Shown piece by piece: positions 34,878 through 46,952 of a stretch of DNA of 64,000 bases. The translations under genes and the position numbers were made by a program. The first letter of the stretch is position 1, and each line of letters starts with the position of its first letter. Source of the stretch: Owenia fusiformis (Eukaryota; Annelida; Polychaeta; Sabellida; Oweniidae); assembly GCA_903813345.2 (NCBI GenBank), contig CAIIXF020000007.1, positions 21,811,564 through 21,875,563 of the forward strand, written 5' to 3'. The notes below the pieces were generated by a model. It had not been told where the DNA came from and did no database searches. It saw only the letters and a list, made by a program, of their open reading frames with translations.

Positions 34878-35606
34878 ATGTCTGCAATTCAAAAACGACT
34901 TGTGGCATTTGACTTTGACCACACCATCATTGACGAAAACAGTGACTTGTATGTGCGAAAACTTTTACCTGGTGGTAAGGTACCAGAGGAAATTAAATCA
35001 ATCTACAGCGACAGAGGCTGGACAAAATATATGGGCGCCATCTTTAGGAAGTTATATGAGAATGGCTCAACAAAACAAGATTTTTTAAACTGCATGAACG
35101 AATTAGAGTTTACTTCTGGAATGAAGGAACTTTTAGAATACCTTTCAGAAAAAGAGGATGAGGTGATAATCATATCTGACTCAAATTCCTTCTTTATTGA
35201 TTGCATCTTGAAGGAATCTGGAATGCTTCCTCACATCACCAAAGTATTTACTAATCCTGCAAAGTTTGATTCGGATGGGTGTTTATTGGTTGATTACTAC
35301 CATACACAAGACTGGTGTGATTTGAGTACTGTGAATCTTTGTAAGGGTCATATCCTAGATGCTTATGTCCAAGAGCGTAAGGAAGCAGGTGTGACATTCA
35401 AACAAGTCATCTATGTTGGTGATGGTCACAATGATCTGTGCCCTTCTCTTAGACTAAAATCCAGTGATTTTGTATGTCCACGAAAGGGATATAGACTCTT
35501 GAAGGCAATACGAAATATAAAAGATGAAACATCCCAACCTTTACTTGCAAAGGTCATAGAATGGGACAATGGGAATGATATATTGAATGTTCTTCAATCT
35601 GAGTGA
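34878..35606 (+). CDS. PHOSPHO2: PHOSPHO2, HAD-family pyridoxal phosphate phosphatase
   Basis: One coding exon encodes 242 residues (human about 241). The acceptor TTTTCAG directly precedes the ATG, so the 5' UTR lies in upstream exons. HAD motifs are complete: motif I DFDHT near residue 13 with the nucleophile Asp, motif II VIIISDSNS near residue 98, and motif III VYVGDGHNDLCP-like (IYVGDGHND) near residue 180. PHOSPHO1/2 enzymes are magnesium-dependent small-molecule phosphatases; PHOSPHO2 is reported to act on pyridoxal 5'-phosphate. A likely upstream exon at about 32323-32377 (TTATAG before, GTAAGA after) contains an ATG in frame with this exon, which would add MEKTEYTE to the N-terminus. 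A 5' exon ending at about 31513 completes the model. Confidence 0.94.
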   Translation: MSAIQKRLVAFDFDHTIIDENSDLYVRKLLPGGKVPEEIKSIYSDRGWTKYMGAIFRKLYENGSTKQDFLNCMNELEFTSGMKELLEYLSEKEDEVIIISDSNSFFIDCILKESGMLPHITKVFTNPAKFDSDGCLLVDYYHTQDWCDLSTVNLCKGHILDAYVQERKEAGVTFKQVIYVGDGHNDLCPSLRLKSSDFVCPRKGYRLLKAIRNIKDETSQPLLAKVIEWDNGNDILNVLQSE

Positions 35607-38197
35607 ATTACAAGGGATCCAGAAATAAAGACCGGTGATGTCTGACCAATGCATTGCACTCAGTTGAAAACGACAAAGTGTTCCAACATTTAGTCCAGTA
35701 TAGGACATTTTTAGTCAAAATACATGTATGTAAATGAGAATTTTGCAACCAGTTCAGTTGAGAAAAACTGAGAGAGGACATTAAGCATCATACCAGGAAT
35801 GGTTCATGTAATTCATAATGTAACATGTAATTCATAATGCAAATTATAGAAAATAGCCTTGAATATGTGGAAAGTGATTCAAATTATAGAAAATAGCCTT
35901 GAATATGTGGAAAGTGAAAAGTGAAAGTGAATGTTGTTTGAAATACATGTGATTTGAACTGTCAAATTCTATTACATGAACCAAAGCTGTTAGCAGATGG
36001 GATAGAATTCAGCGGGCTTAATTGTTAATATGTAATGTGTATGTATTAAATGGCCAATAGCTGTAATTTTGATCTTAAAGTAAAACTAGAATCTTTTCAA
36101 TTCATAATGATTTGTAACTTGTAGACTTGGAGATATGACATGACATGTTCAGCATTAATTACCCTTTTCAGTTAAAAAATATTAATCCATAACGAACAGG
36201 AAGCCTCTTCAGCCTTTTCAAAAGAAAAATAAATTCTTTCCAAAAATGATATTATTTTTTTTTCTTAAATATTTTATTAGATACCAAAATAGACTAGAAG
36301 TGAATAGAAATAATCTTGATTTACATCATTAAATATTCAAAATTCAGTCCAAGTGATATCATATAATCATATTTGAAATCTACATATAAAATTACAGTGT
36401 TTCAACTTCCAATGTTATAAAATCAAAAATTGAAATATCTTCTTAAATTGGACAGATTATATTTTTGTTTTACTGGACATCTTTTCATCTGTATAACTAT
36501 CAGATTCATAAGGGTTAATATGAAAATTGACCCACTTCCACTGATGAATATTCAAGTTTAAGTGAATTTTGTAATAAACCCATGCCATGCCGTGTTATCT
36601 GACCCACCTGGGTTATTGTGGTGTTAATTGTGAAGTATATGAAACCACAAAATAAATGTAAACATTTGTATTAGTTTGATAATGAAGAGCATTTAAAATT
36701 TTGTAGAGCAATATTTACATAATGGGACAAGTGTGAAGAACTACCACTAATTAGTGGCAACTAGTGGCTGCCATCTATATGTGTACGAGTCTTCATTCTC
36801 TGGCTAACTTGAGTTGATTGTCCATTATTTTATTTTCACGTCAGTGATGCATTGATTTGTGACTTTGTAGAATATTGAGATATTTTTAGTTAATAAAATC
36901 TGAGATGATTTATCTTAAAATAAAAGCTGTGTATCCTCATCATAGAGCAAATTCGACCGATGCTTAACTTTGAGCAACTTCAGGTGAACATGTCATGCTT
37001 TATGGAGGAGGCATTTTACTGTCAAAACTGAAGTCCTTATTCTAACGCCTGCAAACTGACAAGTAACTTGCTGGTTTCAAATGAATCAGACGGGCTCTTA
37101 ACTGCTTAACACGTGATACAACAGTATGGTGTTATTTGCAATACAATCTGCTCTTAGATAAGATAAATATGCACGGGAGCTTTTAGGTTGTGTGCCATTT
37201 TGCGTGTACTACGCGTGTCTACAGGTGAGCAAGGGAGGTGGTCCAACAAACTGCTTCCCTTGTTAAGTGAATATCAAAAGCAAAGGTACCACTGAAAAAC
37301 TCCGTGAGATATTTTGACCGGGATTTTAACTTACTCAGATGTTAGTTTGAAAATAGGCTTCATTAAATATTGAAATAAAATCAGAATTGGAAATTTTAGA
37401 TTTTTGCCATTACACCGAATAAATTAGATATAATCACCTTGCTTGCAATACTCTTCAGGTATCTTGATTAATGGGTTAAACAGTGGCGGATTTCACTCTA
37501 AAAGTTTGGTAAGACCTAGCTAGAGACCCCATAACGCTAGGCTTCATTAATACGTCTGGAGTTTTGATGAAAACATGTAAAATTAAAATGTTAAAAAGGA
37601 AAACTTGCATTTTAGATTATGATACGATCACGATAGTACCATTTCAACGTTCAATAGCTTTAACTCCCAGCGTCAATGGACCTAAAAAAAGAAGTAAAGC
37701 TGGTTATTCGCATATAATAGCCCATTGCGTAGAATGTGTCATTTTCTTCGGTATAACGAAGCATCTGAGTAAAAAATAAATTGTTAAGTCTCTTAAGTAG
37801 TTTATGAAAAATAAACTGATTCTTTCCCCCATAGCGGACAAATGTTCGAGTGCCACAACGTGATTATCGATGATCGAACTTTTCTAATTGGATGACCTCC
37901 CTGTAGCACTTCAAAATTGATATTTATCTGATTCATTTTAGACGAACCTAGAGTGACCATCAAATGTTTGTACAACTAAATAATTTTAGAAGCTTTTAAT
38001 TGGGTTAGATGGCGGAGATGAATCATGAAAAAATACATCGTGTGTTATTAATCTATATAATTTAAACGAAATATATATTCCCAAAATATTTTTTGGGGTC
38101 CACCTAATATACACAAACCAAAGTTTAAGTGATCGGTGATCTGCAGTGATAGCAAATAGCTGACAGACAAGAATACATTACTGGGATAGTTAGTTTT
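35607..38197. other. PHOSPHO2 3' region and intergenic DNA
   Basis: A 38-bp direct duplication (CAAATTATAGAAAATAGCCT onward, copies at 35840-35877 and 35879-35917) lies in the presumed 3' UTR. An AATAAA-type signal occurs near 36892. The ORF at 37564-37779 (71 residues) has no family resemblance I recognise and is probably chance. No other gene seen. Confidence 0.5.
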
Positions 38198-41100
38198 TTG
38201 GCTAAAATGATGATCGTCTTATATCTTCTCGGGTGTGTAACTCTCACAGGGGTGTATGCGTCCCCAAATGGGGCTCCGATCACAGCCTGTGTTAATATGC
38301 ATCCCAATCATGGAATTGGACCACAGAATTCGACGTCTCCGTTCCAAGTACATTCTACGTTGACTAAATACAAACCAAATCAACGAATTACAGGTAAAGA
38401 TGATTTTATTAATAGAGAATTTTCGTCATGTACGTGATTGGCTCACTTATAAGATTCCTTATACGCATAGGTTTTGTGTAGTATGTCATCACACATTGCG
38501 CTCTCTATTTGTAAGACTATTGACTAATATATAAGAGATTTCGCTCATACGTGGAAGCATTACTTATGTTTATGCGTATAGCTTACGTTATAAGTATAAG
38601 TGAATTGCAGTTTGGCGTTCCGCAAAAATAGGCACTTTACGTATAGAAATGTTTATTTCATCATGGGCTTTCTAGAGAAATCCCATGGTTTCATGATCAA
38701 TTCTAATGTTCTTTTCACCAAGAATGAATCGTTTTCTCCTCAAAATTCCTTGTCTAGAAAGGCGGATTAACTTAGATAATAATATATAACTTCATGCCAA
38801 ATATCACTATGGCAGGGGCGTAGCCAGCTTTCAGTCAGGGGGCTGCGATCGCCAAAAAAATCTTTTTCCACTCAGGGGGGATGCGATTGTGGCATAAACA
38901 AGCCAAAAATAAGATTTATTTTGAATTTTACAAAACAATTGACGCAATTTCCTTCGAGATTGAGCTAGAAGCTTCAAATAAAAAGCATTTAAAGCTCTTT
39001 TCTTCTTCTTTCTCCTGGTTGCACTCGATCCATGAGTCTCACATCGCGAACCGTGAAATCTTTAGTCGCGCACCACCATTTCCTCGCTCCCGAACATATT
39101 TCTCCACTCGCACTAACAATGATCCGTGCTCGCGAACAAAGTGCATCCGAGTATTTGGGATTTCAAGTTATATGGAACTTGTAGTGATATGTTCAATAAG
39201 TGGATATTCATGAACATGCATGAAAAACTGGTTAAGCATTTCTTCCGAATTACAAATAAAAACAAGATTCGTTGGAATGTTAGTTAAAATTACGGACCTT
39301 TTTCGATCAGGTGTGTGGTTCGCGAGCCCTGATCCCTGTGCGCGTAGATAAGTGGGAGAGTCCAGGATCTTGAAGCCAAGAATACTTACTTGAGAGGAAA
39401 ATAAAATGGATTGCAATAATCTTTTATAAGTAAGACAGGAGTATCCTAATATTTCAAACCATTTTATTTTTAGTTCAACTTCGAGGCCCCCGCCAATTTA
39501 GAGGTGTCCTATTACAAGCTCGGGTTCAGTCGGGAAATCCAACGACGCCTGTTGGTACCTTTCACATGGATGGACAGCCTGCAAGAGACTTGAAAACATT
39601 GACGTGCACTGCCCGCGACGACGCTGTTACTCACAGTAATAGAAATCTCAAAGGGAACATTGAGGTTGTATGGACCGCTCCAAATAGAAACTTTGGTAAC
39701 ATCCAATTTGTGTAAGTAAAAATTAAATATACACAGGATTATTTAAACAGGCAATATGCCTATTTTTGAAGAGAAAAGGATAAAATATTATTTGAGACAT
39801 GTTACTCACCACGACAATTAAATATGATAAAATCATCAATTTGGGATAATAATGAAGTGTAAAAAAATTACTCGCAGAGAAAACAGCTTTTGAAGTTCAG
39901 TGATCGAAAAAAAGTGGATTACCACTTTTCACAAGTGCATTTTTAAATAACTCTTGGATTAAAAGATGGCGCATGTTTGAAAATTCTATCTAAAATGGAT
40001 AATGTCATGCAAAAAACTGCGCCATCTTTCATTGGCATTGCTAAAAACTTGACATACATATTGATAGACTGAAAATATTTTTTGATAATCTAGTGTCAAC
40101 TCTGATGTGGTCTGTTTGAAGTGCTTTTTGTGTAAAATGAAAGATCAAGTACTAATCAATCCATTGGAAATACCATGAGGATCAAAAGTAAAACTTCATT
40201 TTGCCGATAATACGCATTTAGTTCCTAAAGAAAGACACAAAATAATAAATGCAAAACGTGAAACATGAAAAAATAAGATCACGTACAGATTAGGTCATGG
40301 AGGTCACATATACAATTTTAATAGTTAACCTAGAGTGCATTAGATAGAAAATCAGCGTTGTCCTTGAAACCCACAAGGGGATTTGAGAATTTAAAAGAAT
40401 GGAAAATAGGGATTTAACTAAGCTTGATTCATATGAAAAGAAATGATCGAAATGCCGGTCTTGCACTAAGGACGGACTGAGGTAACCTTCAAAACTAAGA
40501 TGGTATGGTGAAGAATCTTTATTTTGTGTTTCAGGGCGACATTTGTTGAAAGCAAGACCAGGTACTGGATGAATGTAAAATCTGCACCAGTATCAGGTAA
40601 ATACACGGGATGTCATCGGAAGATTTGACCAGCTTGGGGAGCATGCTATTTATTATAGGAACACTAAGAAAACTTTCCAAATTATTTTTAATTCATATGT
40701 TTCGTTATACCAAAGAAAATTAACTACTCCATGCAATGAGTATATCATTCGTGGATAACTTTCACCTTTGTTTGAAGTCCAATAACGCTAGGGGTAGAGA
40801 ATCTGTAACATGTTTTCACCTGCGGCACATGTCATACTCACCTGCGAGATATGGCATATTCCACAAGTGAGTATATGTACATATTCCGCAGGTGAGTATC
40901 GGGTATTCACTGAAATCAATGTATCGCATATTCAATGCGGAGTATGCCATACTCACCTGCGGAATACGCCATATGCCGCAGGTGAGTATGACATATTCAC
41001 CCGAATTACAAATACCGCGCAACCATGAATATCTGCCATACTCCCCTCCATAAGTTGGCAACCTTAGCTCCCCCCCCCATTTGAACTACGTGTTAAAGCC

Positions 41101-43084
41101 TCTTCACGTTTGAATTTTTAATTACTTAACCTGCGACGAAATAACTTGTAATATTGATGGAAACGTAACTTGACTTTATTTCTATTTCCAATACCTCCAA
41201 ATTTTCTCAATTTTTTCCCTCAATTACAATAGGTCGCAAATCGATTATAAATTTGATGGAATTTTGAAAATCGTCATTCCCATGTAATCCAATGGGAAAT
41301 GGAGGGTTCGGGGCAAATCAGAAATCAGGATATCTTTTCAGTTAAAGATTCAGCAAAAATTATTTTTATATAGAAAATTGAATTGTCTAACTTTTTTGGA
41401 CACTAAGTGTTTAGTTTATTTGATGAATACTAAAGTTACAGCGCTTCAAAGTCATTTTTGAAAATAATTTTTCGCCTCCTGTGTTATTTCAATGGGAGAG
41501 GTTTTTGAAAAACAATTTTGACTTTAAAGCTCTATTACTTTGTTGAACCTGAAGAAACATATCAATTTTTTGTTAAATAAAGTTAGCAAATTCAATTGCC
41601 CACCTAACTCGTATTTTTTGCAAGGACTCGGATGGATGAATATTCTGTCATATGACTTGCGGCAAACCTACAATTTCCCATTGGTTAACATGGGAATGTC
41701 GATTTTCAAAAATTCATCAAATTTATCACCAATGTTCGACTTATTGTAATTGAGGGAAAAAATTGAGAAAATTTGGAGGTATTGGAAATAAAGTCACATA
41801 ACTTTTCCACCAATATTATAAGTATTTGCATCGCAGGTTAAGTAAATAAAAATTCAAAGGTAAAGAGGCTTTAACACGTAGTTCAATGGGGGAGCTAGGT
41901 TGCCAAGCTTACGGAGGGGAGTGTATATAAAAAAAATACTTTTTAAATGTCCAGCTTGGGGGGAGGGGGTTTCAAATGAGAAATACAAGAATATGAGTTA
42001 AAAATAATTTGTGAAGTTATCATTGTGCTTTTATGAAAAATAGCGTGCTCCTCAAGCTGGACAAATCTTGAAATTACAACCCTCAGTGTCAGCACCTAGT
42101 ACAGTAAATTGTAAGTGAATCCCCTCTTCTAAAGAAGCAAACATACAACCTCAGAAAATACCACTAACATTGGTGATGGGAATAGGACATAGATAGTTAC
42201 CAGTTTCCCCACCAGGTGGCTAATTCGGGGTAGATAACATAGCAGGATGTTAAAACGTTCCCTTAAACTTTAATATTCATCAGTTTTAGTGATTCATCTT
42301 TCATCATTACCCTTATGTATCTAAAAGTAATGCAAAGTAAAATATGTCCAATAAAAGAAAACATCTGCCTAATCATAAGAAAATATATTTCACTTTTGTG
42401 ATTTTACAACATGACCTAGCACATTTTCAAAGAAAATTGAATTTTCAACAGATTTCAAATATGGTCTACTTTTAACAGAATTTTGAATTTTTAATGACGT
42501 AAATCAAAATCATTCCTACTTGCATCTAGTTTACTATTGCGTTCTTTATTTTAATAGTAGCACACTCGTTCAAAAGAATTGAAAGAACTTTTGAAAACAA
42601 TCTTACACATGCTTGTCGACAGATAGAGGAACATTCAATATTTCATTTTTTCAATTCAATTCAATTTATTCAAAATTCCATCATACACTATTTCATCTAA
42701 AAGAAACCACAGGGAGCGTATATTCCAGTCAAAATAGTAATGTTTTAGTTGTAGATCAAAAGCTTAATGAATTAAAATGAAAAAGAAAAGTGAAAACAGA
42801 AATTATCATTTGTATTTATTGATAAGATCATTTTTTATCATTTTTTCGGATTTTCTAACATGCTTTGCCTTGTCTATAGCCAGTATAGAGTAGGATGGAG
42901 TAGGAGTACACCTCTAATCACAATTGATTTTCTACCAGTTTAAGTTCTACGCTTTCATCAGTTTGTTTCTTTTGTTCCAGGCTCAATGGAGACGGTGATC
43001 TTATCTCTACCACTGTTGCTGGTGACAGCTCTATCTAGTGTTCTCTACACACGCTGCCACATGCCTGCGCATGCGCCTCAGTGA
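38198..43084 (+). CDS. Reeler-domain secreted or membrane-anchored protein (four exons)
   Basis: Exons 38198-38393, 39474-39711, 40535-40596 and 42981-43084 join in frame to 199 residues. The N-terminus (MAKMMIVLYLLGCVTLTGVY) is a signal peptide. ASPNGAPITACVNMHPNHG and the VQLRGPRQFRGVLLQARVQ..VGTF segment, then LKTLTC and IEVVWTAPNRNFGNIQFVATFVE, follow the Reeler (reelin N-terminal) domain pattern. That pattern is found in insect defence proteins, spondin and ferric-chelate reductase 1. After the domain comes a short tail and a hydrophobic segment, TVILSLPLLLVTALSSVLY. The tail could be a single membrane anchor or a GPI-attachment signal. The protein is a Reeler domain alone, without the DOMON or cytochrome b561 parts of FRRS1. 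AATAAA is at 43409-43414. Function is unknown. Confidence 0.85.
38816..38880 (+). repeat. GGGCGTAGCCAG repeat fragment
   Basis: GGGGCGTAGCCAGC, then GGGGGCTGCGATCGCC and a later GGGGGGATGCGATTG. This is a fragment of a dispersed repeat related to the one near 30830, in intron 1 of the Reeler gene. Confidence 0.4.
40683..40760. repeat. Fragment related to the MITE at 5960-6199
   Basis: TTCATATGTTTCGTTATACC, AAAGAAAAT, ACTCCATGCAATG and ATATCATTC follow the same order as 6045-6115. Only the core is preserved; the CAC ends are absent. Confidence 0.55.
40810..41010. repeat. Clustered ACTCACCTGCGG inverted repeats
   Basis: ACTCACCTGCG.. and its inverse CGCAGGTGAGTA alternate about six times, with AT-rich spacers such as GCATATTC. 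The cluster can fold into several hairpins. ORFs 40810-41028 (+) and 40816-41061 (-) only read this repeat. Confidence 0.65.
41053..41917. repeat. Long palindrome (about 0.86 kb, arms about 0.42 kb)
   Basis: The left arm begins TTGGCAACCTTAGCTCCCCC and the right arm ends with the inverse GGGGGAGCTAGGTTGCCAA. Homologous blocks pair all the way inward: the ACTACGTGTTAAAGCC block, the CAATACCTCCAAATTTTCTC block and the CCATTGGA/TTAACATGGG block. The turn is near 41480. Divergence between arms is moderate, so it is an old foldback element. Confidence 0.8.
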
Positions 43085-43823
43085 ATCTTATCTTTTTACC
43101 TCCTATTCCAAAAACCAGTGATTTATAATAAGTTAGGCATAGTAATCTCTTATGAATATTTATCAACGCGTCATTTAATTATGCTGGTCCCATCTGACTC
43201 CGTGTATTGAAAAGAGGACCGTTTAAAACAAATCAAGGAGTTGTGTGAAATCACGGCCAAAGTGTAGGACTATATACATAGCAGGTGCAGATAATGTGGT
43301 ATATGTATTTAAATCAACTATTGTAATTCATATATACCCGATGTTTTTAATGCTTCGCTTTTAGATTATCGATCCGTAAACGGTCTTTAAATGTTGTAAA
43401 CGGAATGAAATAAATCTTATTTGGCTGACATTAGATCTGTACTTTCTTTTGTCTTGTTTTTTCTATCATATTTGAATCAGGGCCCAAAGAGTCATTTCCC
43501 CAATACCTTTAAGAAGGGCATTGATCCGTATTACAGCACGGGCTACATCTATCATTTTCGATAGTTTCTTTCAATATTACTGTGCAGAAAGCGAATCGTA
43601 CAAACGATTGATTCGAAAATCACAGAGGTAGTCTTGGTATCAAAATCTTGGGCATGCTGTCTAACTTTTAAGGTGGCCACTTTTGATTTTCGTGATTGTT
43701 TAAATGGATTGTCAGACAAGACTCACATTATCGCCTCGTTTATAACATGTATAATGTAATACTCCCTCTTAAAAATGTTTTTCTGAATTAAATTAATTAT
43801 GAAAAGTCAGTCATATTTCAGTT
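43085..43823. other. Reeler gene 3' region and gap before sulfotransferase stop
   Basis: Contains the AATAAA at 43409-43414. The Reeler gene and the sulfotransferase are tail to tail. Nothing else recognised. Confidence 0.5.
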
Positions 43824-45537
43824 TTATTGATATCCAAACATTTCGAAGTCATATTTGTAAAAGTCTTGAAGTTTTGCTATGGTGGCTTTAGACACTGATT
43901 TGAGAACATCAAACGATTTATTAGTCAATGTTTTAGTTGCTTTTTGTCGATGATACAAATCAGTCATAATTTTTTTAAGTTCTTCTTTGGTTGTAGATTT
44001 TTGTATGTTTGGAAGTGTTGTTGGCGGGGTGATCAAGTTTTTATGAAATAAAACCTCCCAATAACGTTTGACGATTTCCTCAAATGTTAATCCGCATTCT
44101 ACAGCTTTTTTAACTCTGTCATAGAAATTTTGAACCTCTATCAAAATATTATCAAGTTTACTTGTGTAGTCTTCATGAAGTACTATATCCTTTCGCGCAT
44201 TGATTTGATGAAGGAACAGGTTCACGTCATCATTGAACGATTCCATCTTACCAATGAAGTCGTACTTGATCATGCAGGGATGGCATGTGCGGTACACCGT
44301 GTCCCAATGCATATCAGGTTTTGACTGGCCTATCTCTTCATATATCCTATGATCAAGGAACTCCTGGAAGGAAACATCGTGTCCACACCTTTCGGAAATT
44401 TCGCTGTAATTTCTTCTGACTGTTTTTATTATGCGTCGCCCTAATCCTGACCAGTATCCAGGGTTTATAGCCCTTATTTTATCATTATAGCCCGATATCA
44501 AACGTTTAATGGGTTCTCGAACAAATAATACTTTTTTGTAGTGCTCAATAAAATAAGCGATCTCAGAGTCATTATGAGTTTGAAATGTTTCCAACGGCAG
44601 ACCATGTGCTGCATTAGCGGATATATCATATGGGTTTTTTGATCGACTCTTCCCCGATAGAACGTAAAAGAGTCGCTTCAAAAAAGTGCATCCAACTTTG
44701 GGAACTCCACAATATACGACCTTGTGCTCTTGATCGACAAAAAAGAACCCCTTCCACAATTCAGAAATCACAAGATTTTTATTCAAACTGTTAACTTGGC
44801 ATACTTTTCTCAATGTTTCGATTCTCGTTTGCTGGATTTCACCGGGAGACTTGGCCGCTTCCTCGTCCACCGTTCCTCCATTTGCTTCACTTAACGGGAA
44901 AGTTTGCCTGGCTACATTTTCAATGATTTTTTCCTCTACCGTTTTGTGCAATTGTATAATTTCTGAAATAACAGGAGAATAATGATGTAAACAATGCAAT
45001 AACCATTATCATTCAAAACCGTGCCATTCCATGTAAAAATGTCATGAAATAAATTGATTATCATATAAAAGAAATTCAAAAACTTAAAATAAACATTATT
45101 TTTCCATAATAACATATTTTCCCTGGGAGACAAGGAATAGAATTGATATTTATAAAATCCAGTATCAGAATAATATTACAGAATAAATAGGTTATTGCTG
45201 GTCGTGGTGGAATATAACTTTGTTAAAAGAATATGATATTTGCTTCGGAATAAAATTCATGTTCCACAACCTCTATATATAATGAAGTGAAAAATAAATT
45301 ATTGATGGAAGAGAGTCAAGTCGTGAAAAATGCATGTAATTATTTTGTAATACCAATTAATTAATTTGATTTACGATAACTAATAAATATATTAGTCAGT
45401 AATTCAATACATAGATGCGACGCTATCAGAATGAATCGAAGCCTACCTTTTATGATGAACAGAGCGCCACAACCGAGGAAAAGTCCGTAAATAGGGTGCC
45501 AACAGCGTCGCTTGCATACAGTTCCAACAGTCACCAT
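43824..45537 (-). CDS. Carbohydrate sulfotransferase, HNK-1ST (CHST8-14) type
   Basis: Exons 45537-45447 and 44962-43824 join in frame and give 409 residues. Members are Golgi type II membrane enzymes that transfer sulfate from PAPS to glycans. Exon 1 encodes a short basic N-terminus, then the signal anchor HPIYGLFLGCGALFIIK. A coiled-like stem follows. The 5'-phosphosulfate-binding loop is VPKVGCTFLKRLF (about residues 145-157). The 3'-phosphate-binding motif is VREPIKRLISGYNDK (about 208-222). The downstream DFIGKMESFNDDV block and a C-terminal YKYDFEMFGY end fit the family. Acceptor sugar and position cannot be told from sequence. No AATAAA was assigned. The pair of Cys near HVSFQ and YRTCHPC may form the usual disulfides. 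Confidence 0.9.
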
Positions 45538-45859
45538 GGCTGTCTCTGTTCTTTGTGCCTTGTTTCTGGAATTAGATTATGCTAACTAAACATCAACTTG
45601 ATTCTGTTTATGTATTTTGTTCATAAACTAATAACTCAGGCATATTCTCTGGAGGAGCATTCTAATCCACGTATTAAGTCTAAACTTAAGTGCTTAAGTA
45701 GGTCGTCTGTTTCCTGGTTGGAATAAGCATGATTATGGTGGAAATGGAGGACTTATAATATTTTACTTCGATTTTTATTGATAATTAGAGAATTTGATGA
45801 GTTAAAAAAGACACATTTCTGACTCATGTGGTTTAGAGACGATTTAGATATTTGTTAGA

Positions 45860-46252
45860 GTCCATTTCACTGCTTCATTGCGTCAGTAGAACGGCAAAAA
45901 TAAGAAATTGGGAGACCATTGTGCAATAATATATGGAAAAGTATATTCATAATGTACATGAATGACATTTGTATATTTCAGATTTTTTAGTTTTTTGTGC
46001 AATAAGTTAAGCCTGTGCCGTCTTGTAATTTGAAGAATTTCAGCCATGTTAATCTTATTGAAAATAACATGGCAGAGAAGCATCCAAATATAAGAGGCCA
46101 CACACTTTATAAGCCAAACTAGAAGCAATTCAAGATATACAAATGTCATTCATGTACAATAGGAATATATTTTTTCCATATATTATTGCAAAATGATATT
46201 TTGATTTCTTATTTTGTAGCTTTTACTGACGCAGTTAAACAGTGAAATGGAC
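45860..46252. mobile_element. 393-bp foldback MITE
   Basis: GTCCATTTCACTG at the left and CAGTGAAATGGAC at the right are inverted, continued by GCGTCAGTA and TACTGACGC and AATAAGAAAT and ATTTCTTATT blocks. The centre has the TCAGCCATGTTA..TAACATGGC hairpin shared with 33420-33975. Target duplications are not clear. ORF 45883-46149 (-) is inside it. Confidence 0.7.
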
Positions 46253-46952
46253 TTCAGTGATTGATATCTGCCATTCTGATTTTCAGAGTCTCTTTTCATC
46301 TTAAGCTCTATTCAAAAGGGATAGAAGGGAATGTGCATCCCACAATGGAGATCTACAATTTACAATTCATAAGGCATTTCTCCCTCAAAATCGCATTTCT
46401 TGATTTTTACAATACTCTTTTTTGATGATGTTTCCCTATAGAAATATTTTAATGTCTACATTCTACCTTAGAGTATGTTAGTCTCAGATTCTACGAAGTG
46501 TTTTCATTCGCTTTATTGCGGATGTTCATCGTATTGGAGAAATTTACGACTACCTACCTGTTATTGGTATGCGGTCAAAGCGATTGTGGCACATACGTTT
46601 CTACTGTTACATTCATTTCAATCAGCTAATGGACGCTGCATGTCTTGTGAACGATGCAAAACTCACCTTTTATAGCGTTTTGTCGAGTATTATCCTAAAT
46701 CAAGTTAGTAGGTGCTATATGCGCATGTATATCGTAAATCTTTGGTAACTTGTAATCAAAGTTTCGTGATACATCAATTTCTTCTAACTGAACGTTGTGT
46801 TTTATTTGTGGGGTCGATTATTTCGATTGATACCTAAGTTAGAATTTGATCAATAATACACCGACAAAGCAAGAAACAACTGCTTGCTCATGCTGCAACA
46901 CTAACATCGATCGAATCTCAGGTTGATGAGGAGATGAATTAATCCTTTTTGG
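46253..46952. other. Non-coding stretch upstream of the sulfotransferase
   Basis: No exon recognised. The small ORF at 46475-46675 has no family features I can name. Confidence 0.4.

Larger units (their letters stand above)
40617..42080. mobile_element. Outer TIR element in Reeler intron 3
   Basis: AAGATTTGACCAGCTTGGGG with AGCATGCTATTT at 40617-40655 is the inverse of 42038-42077 (AAATAGCGTGCTCCTCAAGC and TGGACAAATCTT). The element is about 1.46 kb and has other repeats nested within it. It has no ORF of its own that I recognise. Confidence 0.6.

Noticed and set aside
37564-37779. 71-residue plus-strand ORF
   Set aside because: Low complexity start, no family, in a decayed non-coding region.
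44130-44324. Plus-strand ORF over the sulfotransferase
   Set aside because: Antisense shadow of the conserved HNK-1ST exon.
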